Shown: positions 24,764-37,500 of the stretch, piece after piece | Position numbering within the stretch: position 1 is the first letter of the stretch | Layout of the letters: the number at the start of each line of letters is the position of its first letter | NCBI GenBank assembly: GCA_001466705.2 | Contig: LATX02000245.1 | Coordinates: forward strand, 1-64,000 | Length of the DNA stretch: 64,000 nt | Direction of reading: 5' to 3' | Origin: Moniliophthora roreri | Taxonomy: Eukaryota > Basidiomycota > Agaricomycetes > Agaricales > Marasmiaceae | Notes under the pieces: generated by a model | What the model was told of the DNA's origin: nothing | The model's input: the letters and a program-made list of their open reading frames with translations, nothing else | Databases searched by the model: none | Made by a program: the position numbers and the translations under genes

Positions 24764-25289
24764 CTAGGCGAATCTGGTGGGCAGCTAAAGAAGTGCGCAA
24801 CGTCTAATAGCAGTCGCATCAATGGGAGAGCTTAAGACTCTTACTGCAATGATGTACGTGTAATACTCCATTGTAGGACTGTCTGCCTGATCTGGCCCAC
24901 CCGCAGCCTTGATTCCGGATGGCCCGACAATTCTAGTCATCTTCGTCGCCCTTACTCGGAATATGAGCAAAACTGGCGCCCTAACGGCCCTTACCCCCTC
25001 GTCGCAGTAAGTATCACACAAGCAATGCACCGTCTAACATCGCTTATGTTCAGTTTTCCAGGGAATTGCCCCGACATTCATTATTCTGCTGACCAACGTC
25101 AATGGCTATGTATGGGAAGAAGAAGCAGCCGTTTCACTACAATTGGATCCGAGAAAGCGTGATGAAAGACTCGACTCGAATTGGGTGCTGGCTTTATCAA
25201 GCTTTATTGTCCACGCTTTGCGTGCATTATCACAACTACTTGGTATCTTCAGAATGATTGCTGTCTTTGTAGCACTAATAGCCATTTGA
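24764..25289 (+). pseudogene. Seven-TM family 3' fragment, copy F
   Basis: Only the last three exons are recognisable. The exon after an AATGCAG acceptor encodes RRIWWAAKEVRNV and then hits a stop. The equivalent of the LESG exon is degenerate (LDSGWPD). The final exon, after TTTTCCAG at about 25,061, encodes GIAPTFIILLTNVNGYVWEE with a long open tail ending at TGA 25,287-25,289. All upstream exons are missing, replaced by block Z and W sequence. This is clearly a pseudogene remnant from a rearrangement within the amplified region. Confidence 0.65.
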
Positions 25290-26122
25290 ATGATAATTGG
25301 TAATCGATAATCTTCTAGGAATTGTGTAATGACACGACTTCAACGAATCGTTTGATCTTTGCCATCAACGTCCTCGACGCTATCCTTACGATTGTCAGAG
25401 TTCATATCGGGATTGCCGGGACGCCGACGTCATGTCAGAGCGGGACACCATCCGTTACATGGTCATCGCAGTGTCCAAGTAGTGTCTACTCTCGCACATT
25501 GAATGCGGTGCACTACTGATCCGATCCATGTACCCTCTGGTTCGTTTGCCGAATGCACCTTGAGTGCATCCCGAATATAATTGCGGGAAACAAGAACCGA
25601 CGGGCCTAATAAAACAAGCAATAATCATTGAAACGAAGTCGTATTCCAATACACGGCACAGCAATCATAAAAGCGGGAAGGCGGAAGAGCTACGTGCCTT
25701 GCAATATGCTCATCATGGAAGCCACCGTCCTAGATACTATGCCCGGTCGGGTGAACTGCAGCGGTACACATCGGACAGATCAGTCTATATGTTTGTGTCA
25801 GCTTTTTTTTCGCCAATACAGTAAGCAACAGCAAAGGACATAGATGTGCCGATACACTGATGCAACTGTGCCGCATTCTCCGCCTTTTCAGTCAAAACGA
25901 GGCTCACAAGACGGCCAACAACGCGAACCACTAATTAGGCGATGCGAGGCTGTGTTCATTATTGTTGGTAAGAATAGAAAAAGAACGAGAAAGGGAGGCA
26001 CACACCTGCGTACACATCTTACAGCGTCAGTAATGTGCGTGAGGATGAGGAATGCTTGGCACATTGACATTCGCTTTCAGTAGGGGGATAATATACAGAT
26101 ATTAAATACAATAGAAGCGAGT
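25290..26122. other. No gene seen
   Basis: This interval of about 0.8 kb lies between the fragment F and the 3' end of the minus-strand copy A. It has short open frames only and does not obviously match the repeat blocks elsewhere in the window. I see no tRNA, terminator or simple repeat worth marking. Confidence 0.5.
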
Positions 26123-27695
26123 TTATCGAGCTTCCTTCTCATCCACGAAACGCTGCTCACTTCCTTCTCCTTGAAATTCAGCCGCCATCACGTAAGGATT
26201 CCCAGTTGAGTATACCTGCGTTCGGGATAGAACGCTGTCATCTCCTCGGGGAGCTGGTCGACTGCTGAAGTGAATGTCGGAGATCTGAATCTGTAAACTT
26301 TTCACGTTCTTGCCAAGTTTTGCGCGAACCAAAATTAGCGTTGGGGCAACTCCCTACATGACGTTAACGGTTAGCGTGGTACTTTAGGTGAGCACTTTTT
26401 TTACTCAGGCTTACAGCGATCAAAACCATTGGGGCCCAAAAATCAAAAGGCATTGCATGCATTGTGGTCGTATTAGTCGTGATCAGGCTGACGATAGCAA
26501 AAGCTGGATAGAGCACACCAGACTCGAGTCTACAGAAGGAAGATGGGGAAATCATTCATAAATGACTGAGACACATATGCGCATACTCACATAATCCTCG
26601 AGACCGAGCTAATAAGTGTGTCATTGATATGCATGCCATGGATACGAACAACTTGTCGATGAATCCACCAAATACGTCCAGCTTTGCATGCAATGGATTA
26701 GCATTGGTGGAGAGAGAGATAGAGTATTGACATACCAGTGAGGAGAGTAAGCACAGAGTTGATGACAACACTGACAATGTTGTATACGAAACCGGCAGTC
26801 GCTCCGTCGTTGAACAAGACGATAGTCGATTCATCGTCTGGATCCTTGATACCGATTGTTTGTGCTATTGCACTAACGAGTCCGACAGCTGAAATGGGAC
26901 AGATCGTCAATCTTAGTAGTGCAAGTGATTGGTTAAGCATGTACCATTTATGAGGATCGAAGCTGTTAGTAACGGAACAGCAACTCGTTTCTTGGAACCC
27001 CAAATTAGATAGCAGCGGTGTATCTGCGAATGATGAGTTAAGAACCGTGGTCGGTCGCATCACGAACCAGCATAAGCTCTGCTGCAATGCTGGACTGACT
27101 GTCAGTTCCCCTGATATTAACTCAGCAGTTAGAAAAGAGGAACGTACTTCATAAGGACAGCAACAATATTCAAGAGGGCGCTGGATGAAGTATCAGCAAT
27201 GAAACACTTAAAAAACTAACAACTTTCTCACAATATTACGGTTTTTGTAACATCGATGGTCAGATAATTTAATAGCGGCTCGTAATCCCCAGTTTGGAGT
27301 GTAGTAAACAGGAAGATTGATCGTCGAACCTCTTCCACAGTCTTGGCCGCGACGAAGACCGTAGAAAGTACAAAGAGGACCACTGTTAGTGATAGGTATA
27401 GGTTGTGGTTGAGATGTTCATTATCTTGCTGGCGACCGCGCATCATATAGACGCATATGCCAAACAGCAGGACATAAAAGCCTAGGAAAAGAGCCTGTTA
27501 TCCGCCATCCTCCTGAATCAATATAAACGAACCCACCATAGATGAAATACAAAGCCTGACACACACATTAGACAGATGCAGGAAGGGATTTGAATGCGAG
27601 GACAGGCACACCGATAAGTTCGAGATTGGGTAGATGATGGATCGATCAACGGTAAGGAGGCCAGCAAACTCTTCGGGGATTTCAGAGGACATCAT
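26123..27695 (-). CDS. Seven-TM membrane prot., copy A (intact, 10 exons)
   Basis: Minus-strand exons: 27,695-27,612; 27,555-27,537; 27,481-27,232; 27,180-27,148; 27,089-27,068; 27,023-26,945; 26,888-26,736; 26,681-26,591; 26,529-26,415; 26,353-26,123. Every phase closes and the result is 358 aa. The exon lengths 19, 33, 22, 79 and 115 are identical to the plus-strand copies C and D although the sequence is quite different, so this is a distant paralogue. Helices include GFYVLLFGICVYMM, LTVVLFVLSTVFVAA, ALLNIVAVLMNIAAELMLI, VAVPLLTASILINAVGLVSA, TAGFVYNIVSVVINSVLTLL, the LESGVLYPAFAIVS segment and MVLIAGVAPTLILVRAKLG. AGRIWW follows helix 5. The C-terminal tail of about 65 residues is hydrophilic (SDIHFSSRPAPRGDD...), probably cytoplasmic. 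A partial second copy lies at 31.6-33.3 kb. No secreted-protein gene is found beside this copy. Function is unknown. Confidence 0.85.
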
Positions 27696-27699
27696 TGAG

Positions 27700-30600
27700 A
27701 TGGCGAAGGAAGGAACAGAGGAGGACTTGATCCCCCAGGTTTTACACAGCAAACCTGGTGCTTGGTGTTGTATCGGTGTAGTACCAATGCGGAGTTGTCG
27801 TGAGTCTGAATCAAGCTTGCGGATTAATTGAACTCGTGGCTATAGCACCACACGATTGGGCCCAAACTAACATGATAAACAAACCCAATAGTAGTGAATT
27901 CATGCCGCAGATCGGGAGCACAGAGATGGTTCACTTTTTCTGGTTAGACTACGGGCTCTCAACCGAGCAACCAAGTTCAGGTGATAGGTGTACATAAGAC
28001 ACGCACCGAATTTTACTGCAAATAGCCATACAATGATCGTAGCGAAGCAATATTGGATTGGGTGGGCGGGACACGAAGACCCCTCTGGAATGGGTTAGAG
28101 TCAAACCTCATAACTGGAAGAAGAAAATGGCCCGTCGCTCTGGCCTGCCTGCCTGAATAAAACTTTCCCGCGCATTCTTCTTCCAGTGCACGTCCCTCAT
28201 TCCCTCGTCGTACTCGACCAGGACCACAATCTTAATGCTACGAAGATATTGTCACCCAGATGTCAAAGTCGAAGTCAAGATGAATCGGGAGTGCATTATG
28301 CTGGCCTAGAGTGTATTTCATGGGTGTTTGGTACGTTATATACCTGTTTCTGTGTTTCAACATTGTACTGATGGTACTCTTTCACCATATTCGGAACTGC
28401 GGCTGCTCTGGAAGAAACTGAAGATGTCCATGACTCGTGCATGGTTCGTCCTTATGCGACTTATCGGCTTTGTTCACTCGCTTCAGCTGCTCTGACACTT
28501 CCCATCTCAATGCCCTCTGGTTATCCAAACGTCGGTAGGATTATTCAGTCTTTTCTGCCCAACCTAACAATGCTGACTATCAGACACGTAAGACACATGT
28601 CGCAAGAAGGCGTAGGGGTATAGGGCTGGTGCTGATCAAACTGAGGGTGTTGGACGGTTACACTGCGAAGAGCGAAGACTGGACACGCTGGGGCCAGACC
28701 GAACCCAGTAGGTTCCTAGTATGTATCATACAACCTGTAGTGAATACTCGATAAATAGATGTTGTGTGCACAACACAAAGGATCATGGTTTTCGACTCTG
28801 GTCTAGCGTACCGCGACAACTTTCACCGTTACCACCATCATTGACCTTCTGTGCATCAGGTCTGCCGCCATCATTGAGTCTCTCACTTTCAAGAGTTGTA
28901 TCGGGAAGGAAGGAGGGTTTGGACACTGAGAGACGGAATGACAGGCTCGGACCAGCAGGTGCGTATACAGTGCTATAGAGCCTGCTTTCATGATCTGATT
29001 TGCTTCATTTGCAGATTTACGAGTATGACGCAGCCCGATTCCACAAAACACAAACACGGACGTTCGCCGTCGTCTAGCATCGATTTTAGTTTTGAAAGCA
29101 CACCGACGCGCAACATAGGGAACTTGGAAAACCCTTACAGATATACTCACTAGGAGATGCTACGACGCTTTGCGCGACGGCTAGAAGGACATTGCTATTC
29201 CGCCCCAAGCTGCGACGGACATGATGCAGAGCACTTCCCGCATCTTTCAGTGAGTTGCTGAGAAAACTTGATATGATTAGGGTGCTCTCAATTTGTGTCG
29301 CTTACCATTTCATCGCTCGGCAGGCATGGCTAATATCCAGAAGATGGTTACCAGGTACTGATAGAGGGTGAGGAGTATGGGTATAGGGCGACTTTGTGAG
29401 TACTACGCAGCATCAACAGCGCCAGATTCTAACGCGAGGCGTAAAAACTTGTATTCAGAATGTGATAGCGACGGGTGTCAAGAGAAATCCTGTATCTAGT
29501 CATTACCAACACAGTCCTCAATTCTCGCTATTGAAATCGGAGACTGGACCATTGCGACCGAGGCCGAGTGAACCGCGACTGTGGCCTATGACACGTAAAT
29601 AGCATTGTACGTGAACTGACTCGCCCTTGATTATTGTTCTGAATTCCCCTCTAGCAGAACTGGCACGGAGGAGCACGGAGGTCGTTCAGTTACGCTCAGT
29701 AGTTCATCGACTTTGGCTGGTAGAATCGATCTCGGAAGATATGAGTCCGATATCTTCCGCTTAGACTTAGAGTTCACGCATCAGTTGATAGATCAAGCCT
29801 TTCGGTATTAATGCAGAGAAAACAAGTACAGAGGCAAGGCTTCAAAATTCACGGTAACCCGAGCGTTCGCTTGGGAGAGCAAGAACCTTTGCAAGTAATA
29901 CATGCTCGTGTTATGCTGTATTCTAACAGGAGACCCGGACAGGCTTGGAGGCTCTTCTTGGGTATACGAACGGACTCGCCGCTCATCGTGAACACGCAGG
30001 CCGTGGCGCTGGTGATTTCTGCTGCCCATCTCAGTTTCGATCTCTCGATGAAATTGGAGCAGAACACCGCCGCAACATGTCCATCGATTCTGAGATGAAA
30101 GGCGGATTATGTTTAGGCACTGGAACTTGGTACGTACCGCTTATTATGCCTCCCTTCTGATGAACTCAAGCCTTGGTTTTCTTAGACACGACGATTACCT
30201 CGATTCATTGGAAGTATGGCCAAGGAGGCGTCGATGCTACTCCATATGTGTCATATTATCTTGCCTCCAATGGAAGATCATCCGGAGCGACTAAAAGCAT
30301 CCGAGTAGACCGGACACCTTTTTCGTTTCGCCGATTCTCGGAAACTTTTATTTCGCATCATCGCTGTCGAGGCTTACAGATAGTACGTACTTGGCTTTGC
30401 AATTTGCCTCGATGACCGTGTTCGGTAAGTCCTACTTCACTTGTTTGGTTAAATCCCGGAGTCTTCCTCTATTGCCGCTAGTAATGGAGCTCATGCACCG
30501 TAGATCTTTTTCTCGCATGCGTGGGCACTTTGGGCTTTTATCACTCAGCTCGGTACCTCATTGTCCAAGAGCTCTTCGATGCTGACCATCGCCATCGCCT

Positions 30601-31490
30601 CACAAGCTTTGCCGCAACGTTGACGTATTAGACGAGCAGGACGTTTGACCGCCTCATCCGCCTGGAGATGACTTGGTCTCATATCTGCCCTCTGATTTCA
30701 TCCGAGAACCCTCTTCTTGTTGGATGTGTTGCAGGTATATAGCGACGTCTTTGAGAGGATTTGCTCCTAATAGTATTTCGCACCCTCCTGCAATACGAGT
30801 TGATAACCCGAAACGTAAACGCATAACCTTCAGCTAACTGATCTCTTTCCAAACCCGGTGTGCGTTATCGAAGCTTTGATACATCATTTGATACATCAGG
30901 TGCGCGGATGGCATATAAGTCATAGGTGTCGTCCCCTTATAGTCCTTCTTTTAACGGGATGGGCCGCTCTGCCGACACGTTCACCTTGGCAATTCTCAGC
31001 GAGGTAAAGATATGGATGACTCGAAAGAACGAACAACCTGTGATACCTTGTTGATCTTCAGTGCTGCATCCGTGACGCTAACCCGCGTAGGAACCCACCG
31101 TTATCCCATAACCTCGATTCCTAAGCAAATCTTTTTTGATAGGCATCGGGACATTCCATGAACATTGGGTATGTTTCACTCCCATGTGTTCAAGGGGCGC
31201 AATCTCATCAATGACACAGCACCCCAACGTTCGGCGCTGGATTCAACATGATTGTGGCTGCAGATATTCGTCAAGCCTGCGTACTAGTCAAAGATGATCA
31301 CGACCGTGAGGCATGGGCTTCCATGATACATGCGTGGCCCCACCTTGGCCCTTGTGCTGGATTAATACCAATTCCCCAAACAGCTGGCGCATGCAAAATC
31401 CTCGGTCATCACATTGAACACCATTTCATACCCAGGTGCCGAACACATTCACCCGAGAGAAGACAGATCTTCTACCCGCGGCGGAGGAAC
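27700..31490. repeat. Segmental duplication unit A (blocks P, X, Y), decayed
   Basis: Together with copy A of the seven-TM gene (26.1-27.7 kb) this forms a 5.4-kb unit duplicated in tandem as 31.49-39.26 kb. Identity between the two is visibly high (for example around 28,190-28,450 against 34,850-35,110). The junction falls near 31,490, inside block Y. The block P portion (28.4-29.15 kb) encodes interrupted stretches such as NLTMLTIRHV. The block X portion (29.8-30.9 kb) encodes hydrophobic pieces. Stops and frameshifts occur in both copies at different places. I regard all of it as pseudogenic. Confidence 0.55.
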
Positions 31491-32289
31491 ATAGATACAC
31501 AGATAGTAAATTCAATGGAAGCGGGAAGCGAGTTTACCAAGGTCAAGTATTCATCAGAAAGAATTCTCATTCACGAAACGCTGTTCACTTCCCCCTCCTT
31601 GAAGTCCAGTCGTCATCATAGTAGATTCCCAACTGAGTGAATCTGTGTTCAGGATAGAGCACTGACATCTTCTCGGGGAGCTGGTCGACTGCTGAAGTGA
31701 ATGTCGGAGATCTGAGTCTGTAGACTTTCCACGTTCTTGCCAAGTTTTGCACGAACCGAAATCAGCGTTGGGGCAATTCCCTGCATGACGTTAGCGTGGT
31801 ACTTTAGGTGAACGCTTTTTTACTCGGGCTTACGGCGACCAAAACCATTGGGGGCCAAAAATCAAAAGGCATTGCATGCATTGTGGTCGTATTAGTCGCG
31901 ATTAGACCGACGATATCAAAAACTGGATAGAGTACACCAGACTCGAGTCTACAGAAGAAAGATGAAGAGATCATTCATAAATCATTGAGACACATATGTG
32001 CATACTCACATAATTCTCGAGACTGAGCTAGCAAGTGTGTCATTGGTATAGATGCCATGGGTACGAATAAGTTCTCGATGAATCCACCAAATACGTCCAG
32101 CTTCGTATGCAATGGATTAGCACTGGTGGAGAGAGAGGTAAAGTACTGAATATTGACATACCAGTGAGGAGAGTAAGCACGGAGTTGATGACAGCACTGA
32201 CGATGTTGTATACAAAACCAGCAGTCAATGCGTTTTTTAACAATACGATAGTCGATTCGTCATTTCGATCCTTGATACCGACTGTTTGT

Positions 32290-32333
32290 GCTATTGCACT
32301 AACGAGTCCGAGCTATTGCACTAACGAGTCCGA
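32290..32333. repeat. 22-bp perfect tandem duplication
   Basis: The 22-mer GCTATTGCACTAACGAGTCC plus GA occurs twice head to tail (32,290-32,311 and 32,312-32,333). Copy A has it once at the homologous site. It disrupts the reading frame of pseudogene copy B. Confidence 0.9.
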
Positions 32334-32498
32334 CAGCTGAAATTGGACAGGCCAGTCTTAGTAGTGCGAGTTGGTTGGTTAAGCACGTACCATTTATGAG
32401 GATCGAGGCTATTAGTAGCAGTACAGCAACTCGTTTCTTGGAACCCCAGATTATATAGCAGCGATGTATCTACAAATAATGAGTTAAGAACCGTGGTC

Positions 32499-32676
32499 AA
32501 TTGGAGGCCGGAGTGCGGCGCATCGGGATTTCCCCATGGACCCTACCCACTACTTTCCCGGCTTTATTGCCGTTTTTTTGGGCGCTTTTCCAGGCAAAAA
32601 TCGGCTGAACGGCGCCCGAACACGGCAAAAAAAAAAAAGGCGGGAAAGTGGCGGGCCTACGGGCCCGTCCTCACTT
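32499..32676. mobile_element. 178-bp foldback (palindromic) insertion
   Basis: Comparison with copy A, where GGTC GGTC GCATCAC is uninterrupted (near 27,052-27,064), shows a GC-rich insertion here. It folds on itself: CCACTACTTTCCCGGCTTT near 32,548 pairs imperfectly with AAAGGCGGGAAAGTGGCGGG near 32,636, and an inner arm GCCGTTTTTTTGGGCGC pairs with GGCGCCCGAACACGGCAAAA. The outer ends (TTGGAGGCCGGA and, reversed, AAGTGAGGACGG) are also similar. It has no coding capacity. It fits a foldback MITE; the family is not identified and the target duplication is unclear. Confidence 0.65.
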
Positions 32677-33486
32677 GCATCACGTACCAGCATAAGTTCT
32701 GCTGCAATACTGGACTGACTGTCAGTTCCCCTGATATTAACTCAACAGTTAGGAAAGAGGAATGTACTTTATAAGGGCAGCAACAATATTCAAGAGCCCG
32801 CTGGATGAAGTATCAGTAATGAAACACTCAAAAAACTAACACACCTCCTCACACTGCTACGGTTCTTGTAACATCAATGGTCAGATAATTCAATAGCGGC
32901 TCATAATCCCCAGTTTGGAGTGTGGTAAACAGGAAGATTGATCGTCGAACCTCATCCATGGTCTTGGCCGCAACGAAGACCGTAGAAAGTACAAAGAGGA
33001 CCACTGTTAGTAATGGGTACAAGTTGTGGTTGAGATGTTCATTATCTTGCTGGCGACCACGCATCATATAGACGTATGTACCAAACAGCAGGACATAAAA
33101 GCCTAGGAAAGGAGCCTGTTATCTGCCATCCTCTCAAATCAATATAACGAACCCACCATAGATGAAATACATAACCTGACACATACATTAGACAAACACG
33201 GGAAATGATTTATATGCGAGGACAGACATACCGATAAGGTCGAGGTTGGGTAGATGATGGATCGGTCAACAGTAAGGAGGCCAGCAATCTCTTCAGGGAT
33301 TTCAGAGGACATCACTGAGATGGCGAAGGAAGTTGGAACTGAGGAGGACTTGATCCCAAGGCTTTTTTATAACAAACATGTTGTAGTAACAATGCAGGGT
33401 TCTCGTGAATCAAGCTTGTGATTAATTGACCTCGTGGCTACATCATGACTATAGCGCCACAGGAGCGACAGCCAGGCCCAAACTAC

Positions 33487-34557
33487 AAGAGTTGTACAAG
33501 GGTGGAGGTTTCGGGTATCGTGACGGTACCTCTTAATGTTTTATGACACCGACATCTTTAAGATATCAGTCCTTTTACCAATAAGACAGACAGTAAAATG
33601 ATAACTCCCTTAGATTTTATTGTGACGACGTCCTCTGAGGATTTTCAAATGTCCTTTATCGCAGTCTGACCATAGGTGATATTTATCCATTTTCGGAAAT
33701 TGTTCCAGACCTGCTGCTGTATTCTGCTGCAGCAGCCGCAGCTCAGGTGTCCGCTTCGCTGCTCTGCTCAGTCTGGTACACATAGAGCACTATAGAGTAT
33801 ATATTAATATCACTGCTTGAATGGACCAATGGAATGAAATCGGTATACGTATACCAGGGACCCGAAGTTCACTTGTTGCTACCCGTCTCTCCCTTGCAAC
33901 ATCCTCTCCAAGTCCTCTCCAATGGATGACCCGGGAACTTCGGTAGCTGTAATAGAAGTTCAACGTTCATCAGTCGTATCGTCAAATGGTAGGTATGCAT
34001 CGCTGACCTATCACCTAACGGCTATGGGGGCTGGCGCAGTCTTGAAACATTGACACGTCACCACTACTGTTCTTCAGGCCTGAAAAGATACGCTGAGTCA
34101 GTATCCATCTTCAATTGTAGCGGTGTTCAGAAAAGCGAGATCACGGGGAGGGTGGCCAGAGACGATGGCTCATCAATTACTCAGTTCAGATCCCTGAGGT
34201 TCTTGTCAGTACATGTGTCAATAATGAACAAGCTGAAGATCTTACCAACTGGGAGATAGGATCAATAGGAGCTTCGGAGGGAAACGTTGTTGGGGACGGA
34301 AAGGATGGTCATGGTTGGTTGAAGTTGTAGATTTTCGCTCAAATGTGTGGACAAATGAACAAAGGCCTGGCCTCGGCCCGCCACCCAGTGCGCTCCAAAA
34401 GCCAGGGCAAGGGCTAACACAACGATATACGAAGAGACGAGATACAGGAACGGCAAAAATTGGAAGGCATCAAAATGATAGGACAGGCGTCACGATGAAA
34501 ATATCCGCGGTGAAATCAGTACCGGACATCATTACGCGTTTCGAACCTCTGGCCGTG
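33487..34557. other. About 1.07-kb insertion relative to unit A
   Basis: Unit A reads GCCCAAACTAACATGATAAAC without interruption (27,861-27,881). In unit B the two halves are separated by about 1.07 kb. The insert holds a TATA-like stretch (GTATATATTAATATC near 33,797), a CCAAT near 33,825 and an ATG at 33,923 that opens a short frame before a donor-like GTAGGT. On the minus strand there is a hydrophobic stretch, FLYLVSSYIVVLALALAFGA (about 34,450-34,390). No complete gene emerges, and I do not recognise the origin. It could be a solo element or a captured gene fragment. Confidence 0.45.
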
Positions 34558-37500
34558 TAACGCGATAAACAAGCCCGATAACAAGCAAATTCATGCCGCT
34601 GATAGTTGGGAGCACAAAGATGATCCAATCCTCTTGGTTGAACTACAGATTCTCGACCGAGCAACTATTGATCAAGTTCAGTAGTGTACATAAGTCACGC
34701 ACCGAATTTTACTGCAAATAGCCAGACAATGATCCCAACGAGACGATGTGAAGTCGATGATAGAGTCAAACTTTATACCCAGTGAAAAGTCCGTCGCTCT
34801 GGCCTGCCCTAAATAAAACTTTCCCGCACATCCTTCTTCCATATCCCCCACTCCCTTGTTATACTCGACCAGGACCATAATCTCAATGCTACGAAGATAT
34901 TGTCGCCCAGATGTCAAAGTCGAATTCAAAATGAATCGGGAGTGTATGCTGGCTTAGAGGGATTAATTAGTGTATTTCATGGGTATTCGGTGCGTTATAT
35001 ACCTGTTTCTGCGTTTCAACATTATACTGACGGTACTCTTTCACTATATTCGGGACTGCGGCTGCTCTGGAAGAAACTGAAGATGTCCATGACTCGTGCA
35101 TGATTCGTCCTTATGCGACTTATCGGCTTTGTTCACTCGCTTCAGATGCTCTGACACTTCCTATGTCAGTACCCTCTGGTTACCTAAACGTCGGTAAGAA
35201 TATACAGTCTCCTCAGCCCAACCTAACAATGCTGACCATCAGACACGTCAGACACATGTCGCAAGAAGGGTAGGGCTATAGAGCTGGTGCTGGGCAAACT
35301 GAGGGCGTTGGTCGGTTACGCTGCGAAGAGCGAAGACTGGACCATGCTGGGGCCAGACCGAACCCAGTAGGTCCCTAGTATCATAAAACCTGTAGTAGAT
35401 ACTCGATAAATAGATGTTGTGCGCACAACACAAAGGGTCATGGTTTTCGACTCTGGTCCAGCGTACCGCGACAGCTCTCACCGTTACCACCATCATTGAC
35501 ATGAAATTGGTCTTCTATGCATCAGATTTGCCGACATTGTCGTTGGTCTCACACATCTCACTATCAAGAGCTGTATCGGAGAGGAACGAGGGTTTGGACA
35601 CAGAGACGGAATGACAGGCTCGGACCAGCAGGTGCGTATACAGTGCTACAGAGCCTGCTTTCACGATCTGATTCGCTTCATCTACAGATTTACGAATATT
35701 ACACGGCCCGATCTCACCAAACAAAACGCAAAACACGGACGTCCGCCGTCGTCTACCGTCGATTTTAGGTTTGAAAGTACACCGACGCGCAACGTAGGCA
35801 GCATCGGAAAACCAGAGATATACCCACCCAAAGGTGCTATGACGTTTTGCGCGAGACAGCTTGAAGAACCTTTGAATCCCGTCGACTAGTTGCTTATACA
35901 CCAAGCTCTGTCTTCCAGGGATGGAACCAAGTCACCACAGACATGATATAGAACACTTTACACGCATCTTTCAGTGAGTTACTCTATTCAAAACTACAGC
36001 TGCGCTGATTATTGCTTCGTTCAGCGCCCAGGGATTGCTGTAGCACCGACTTTGAGCTGGGCCGAGCTGCTGAGAGTTCGGTATGTCAAGCGTATTCTGC
36101 ATGCCCGGAGCTCTCAATTCGCGCATCGCTTACCAGTTCCTCACTCGGCAGGCATGCTTGATATCCGGAAGATGGTTACAGGGTACTGGTGAGGACGAAA
36201 AGCTTGGGCATAGGGCAACCTTGTGAGTACTGTGCAGCATCTACAGTACCAGATTCTAACGAGAGGCATAAGAATTTGTATTCAGAATGTGATAGCGGCG
36301 GATGTCAAGAGAATCCCCGCATCCAGTCATTACTGACAGTCCTCAGTTCTCGCCAATGAAATTGCAGACTGCACCGCTATGACGAAGGTCGAGATGATTA
36401 TGCAATGTCCTATTACAAATAAATAGCATGGTACGTGAATTGACTCGCCCTTGGTTATTGTTCTGAACTCCCTTCTAGCAGAACTGACATGGAAGTCGCT
36501 CGGTTACGTTCAATAATCCATCGATCTTGGCTGATACAGATGACCTTGAAATATATGGTATCGGTGGGTCCGATATCTTTCGTTTAGATTTAGGGCTCAC
36601 GCATCAGTTGACAGATCGAGCCTTTCAGTATTAATGCAGAGATAACAAGAACGTAGAGACAAGACTTTCAAGATTCGCGGTGACCGAGTGTTCGCTTGGG
36701 AAAGCAGGAACTTTTTTAAGTACTACGTGCTCCTGTTATACTGCATACTGATGCCTATACGCATATAGAAGACTCGGTCAGACTCGGAGGCTTTTGCCGA
36801 ATTTCCGAATGGACTCGCTGCTCACCGCGAAACGCGCAGGCCGTGGCGTTGGTGATTCTGCTGCCCACCTCAGTTTCGATCTCTCCACCGCCGCACCGTG
36901 ACCATCGATCCTGAGCTGAAAGGCGGATTATGTTTAGGGACTGGAATTTGGTACGTACCGCTCATTATGCTTCCTTTATGATGAACTCAGGTCTTGGTTT
37001 TCTCAGACACGACGATACCTCTATTCATTTGGAGATATGGCCAAGGAGGCGTCGATGTACTCCATACGTGTCATACTATCTTGCCTTCAATGTTCAATGG
37101 AAGATCATTCGGAGCGACTAGAAGCTCCATCCGAATTGACCGGGCGCCTTTTCGTTTCGCCGATTCTCGGGAACTTTTATTTTGCATTATCGCTGTCGAA
37201 GCTTACAGATAGTATGTGCTTGACTATGCAATTTCCCTCGATGACGTGTTTGGTAAGTCCTACTTTATTTGTTTGGTTAACAATCGTGTTGAATCGTGCC
37301 TGCATAAATATCGTACAGATGAGTGATACTCTGTCGAAACATACTTCCCGTCCCAACGCACTGCTACCCGGCATGCACGCATGGAGTTGCGCTGGAAGGT
37401 TTCTACAGCACCCATGGATGTCACGCAGCCGTTCTGGCGCCTCATTCGTTGGGACTTCCAACTCTTGTCGACGAGTTCCAGCTCTTAAAATTCGCGTACC

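Larger units (their letters stand above)
31648..33312 (-). pseudogene. Seven-TM protein, copy B (disrupted duplicate of copy A)
   Basis: This is a near-identical duplicate of the gene at 26.1-27.7 kb with the same exon order. It has three lesions. First, a 22-bp perfect tandem duplication at 32,290-32,333 shifts the frame in the exon encoding VGLVSAIAQT. Second, a CGA codon of copy A is TGA here (31,648-31,650), cutting the last exon early. Third, a 178-bp foldback sequence is inserted in the intron upstream of the RCYIIWGSKKR exon. Many other differences are silent transitions. The first start is at 33,312. The gene is almost certainly dead. Confidence 0.8.
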
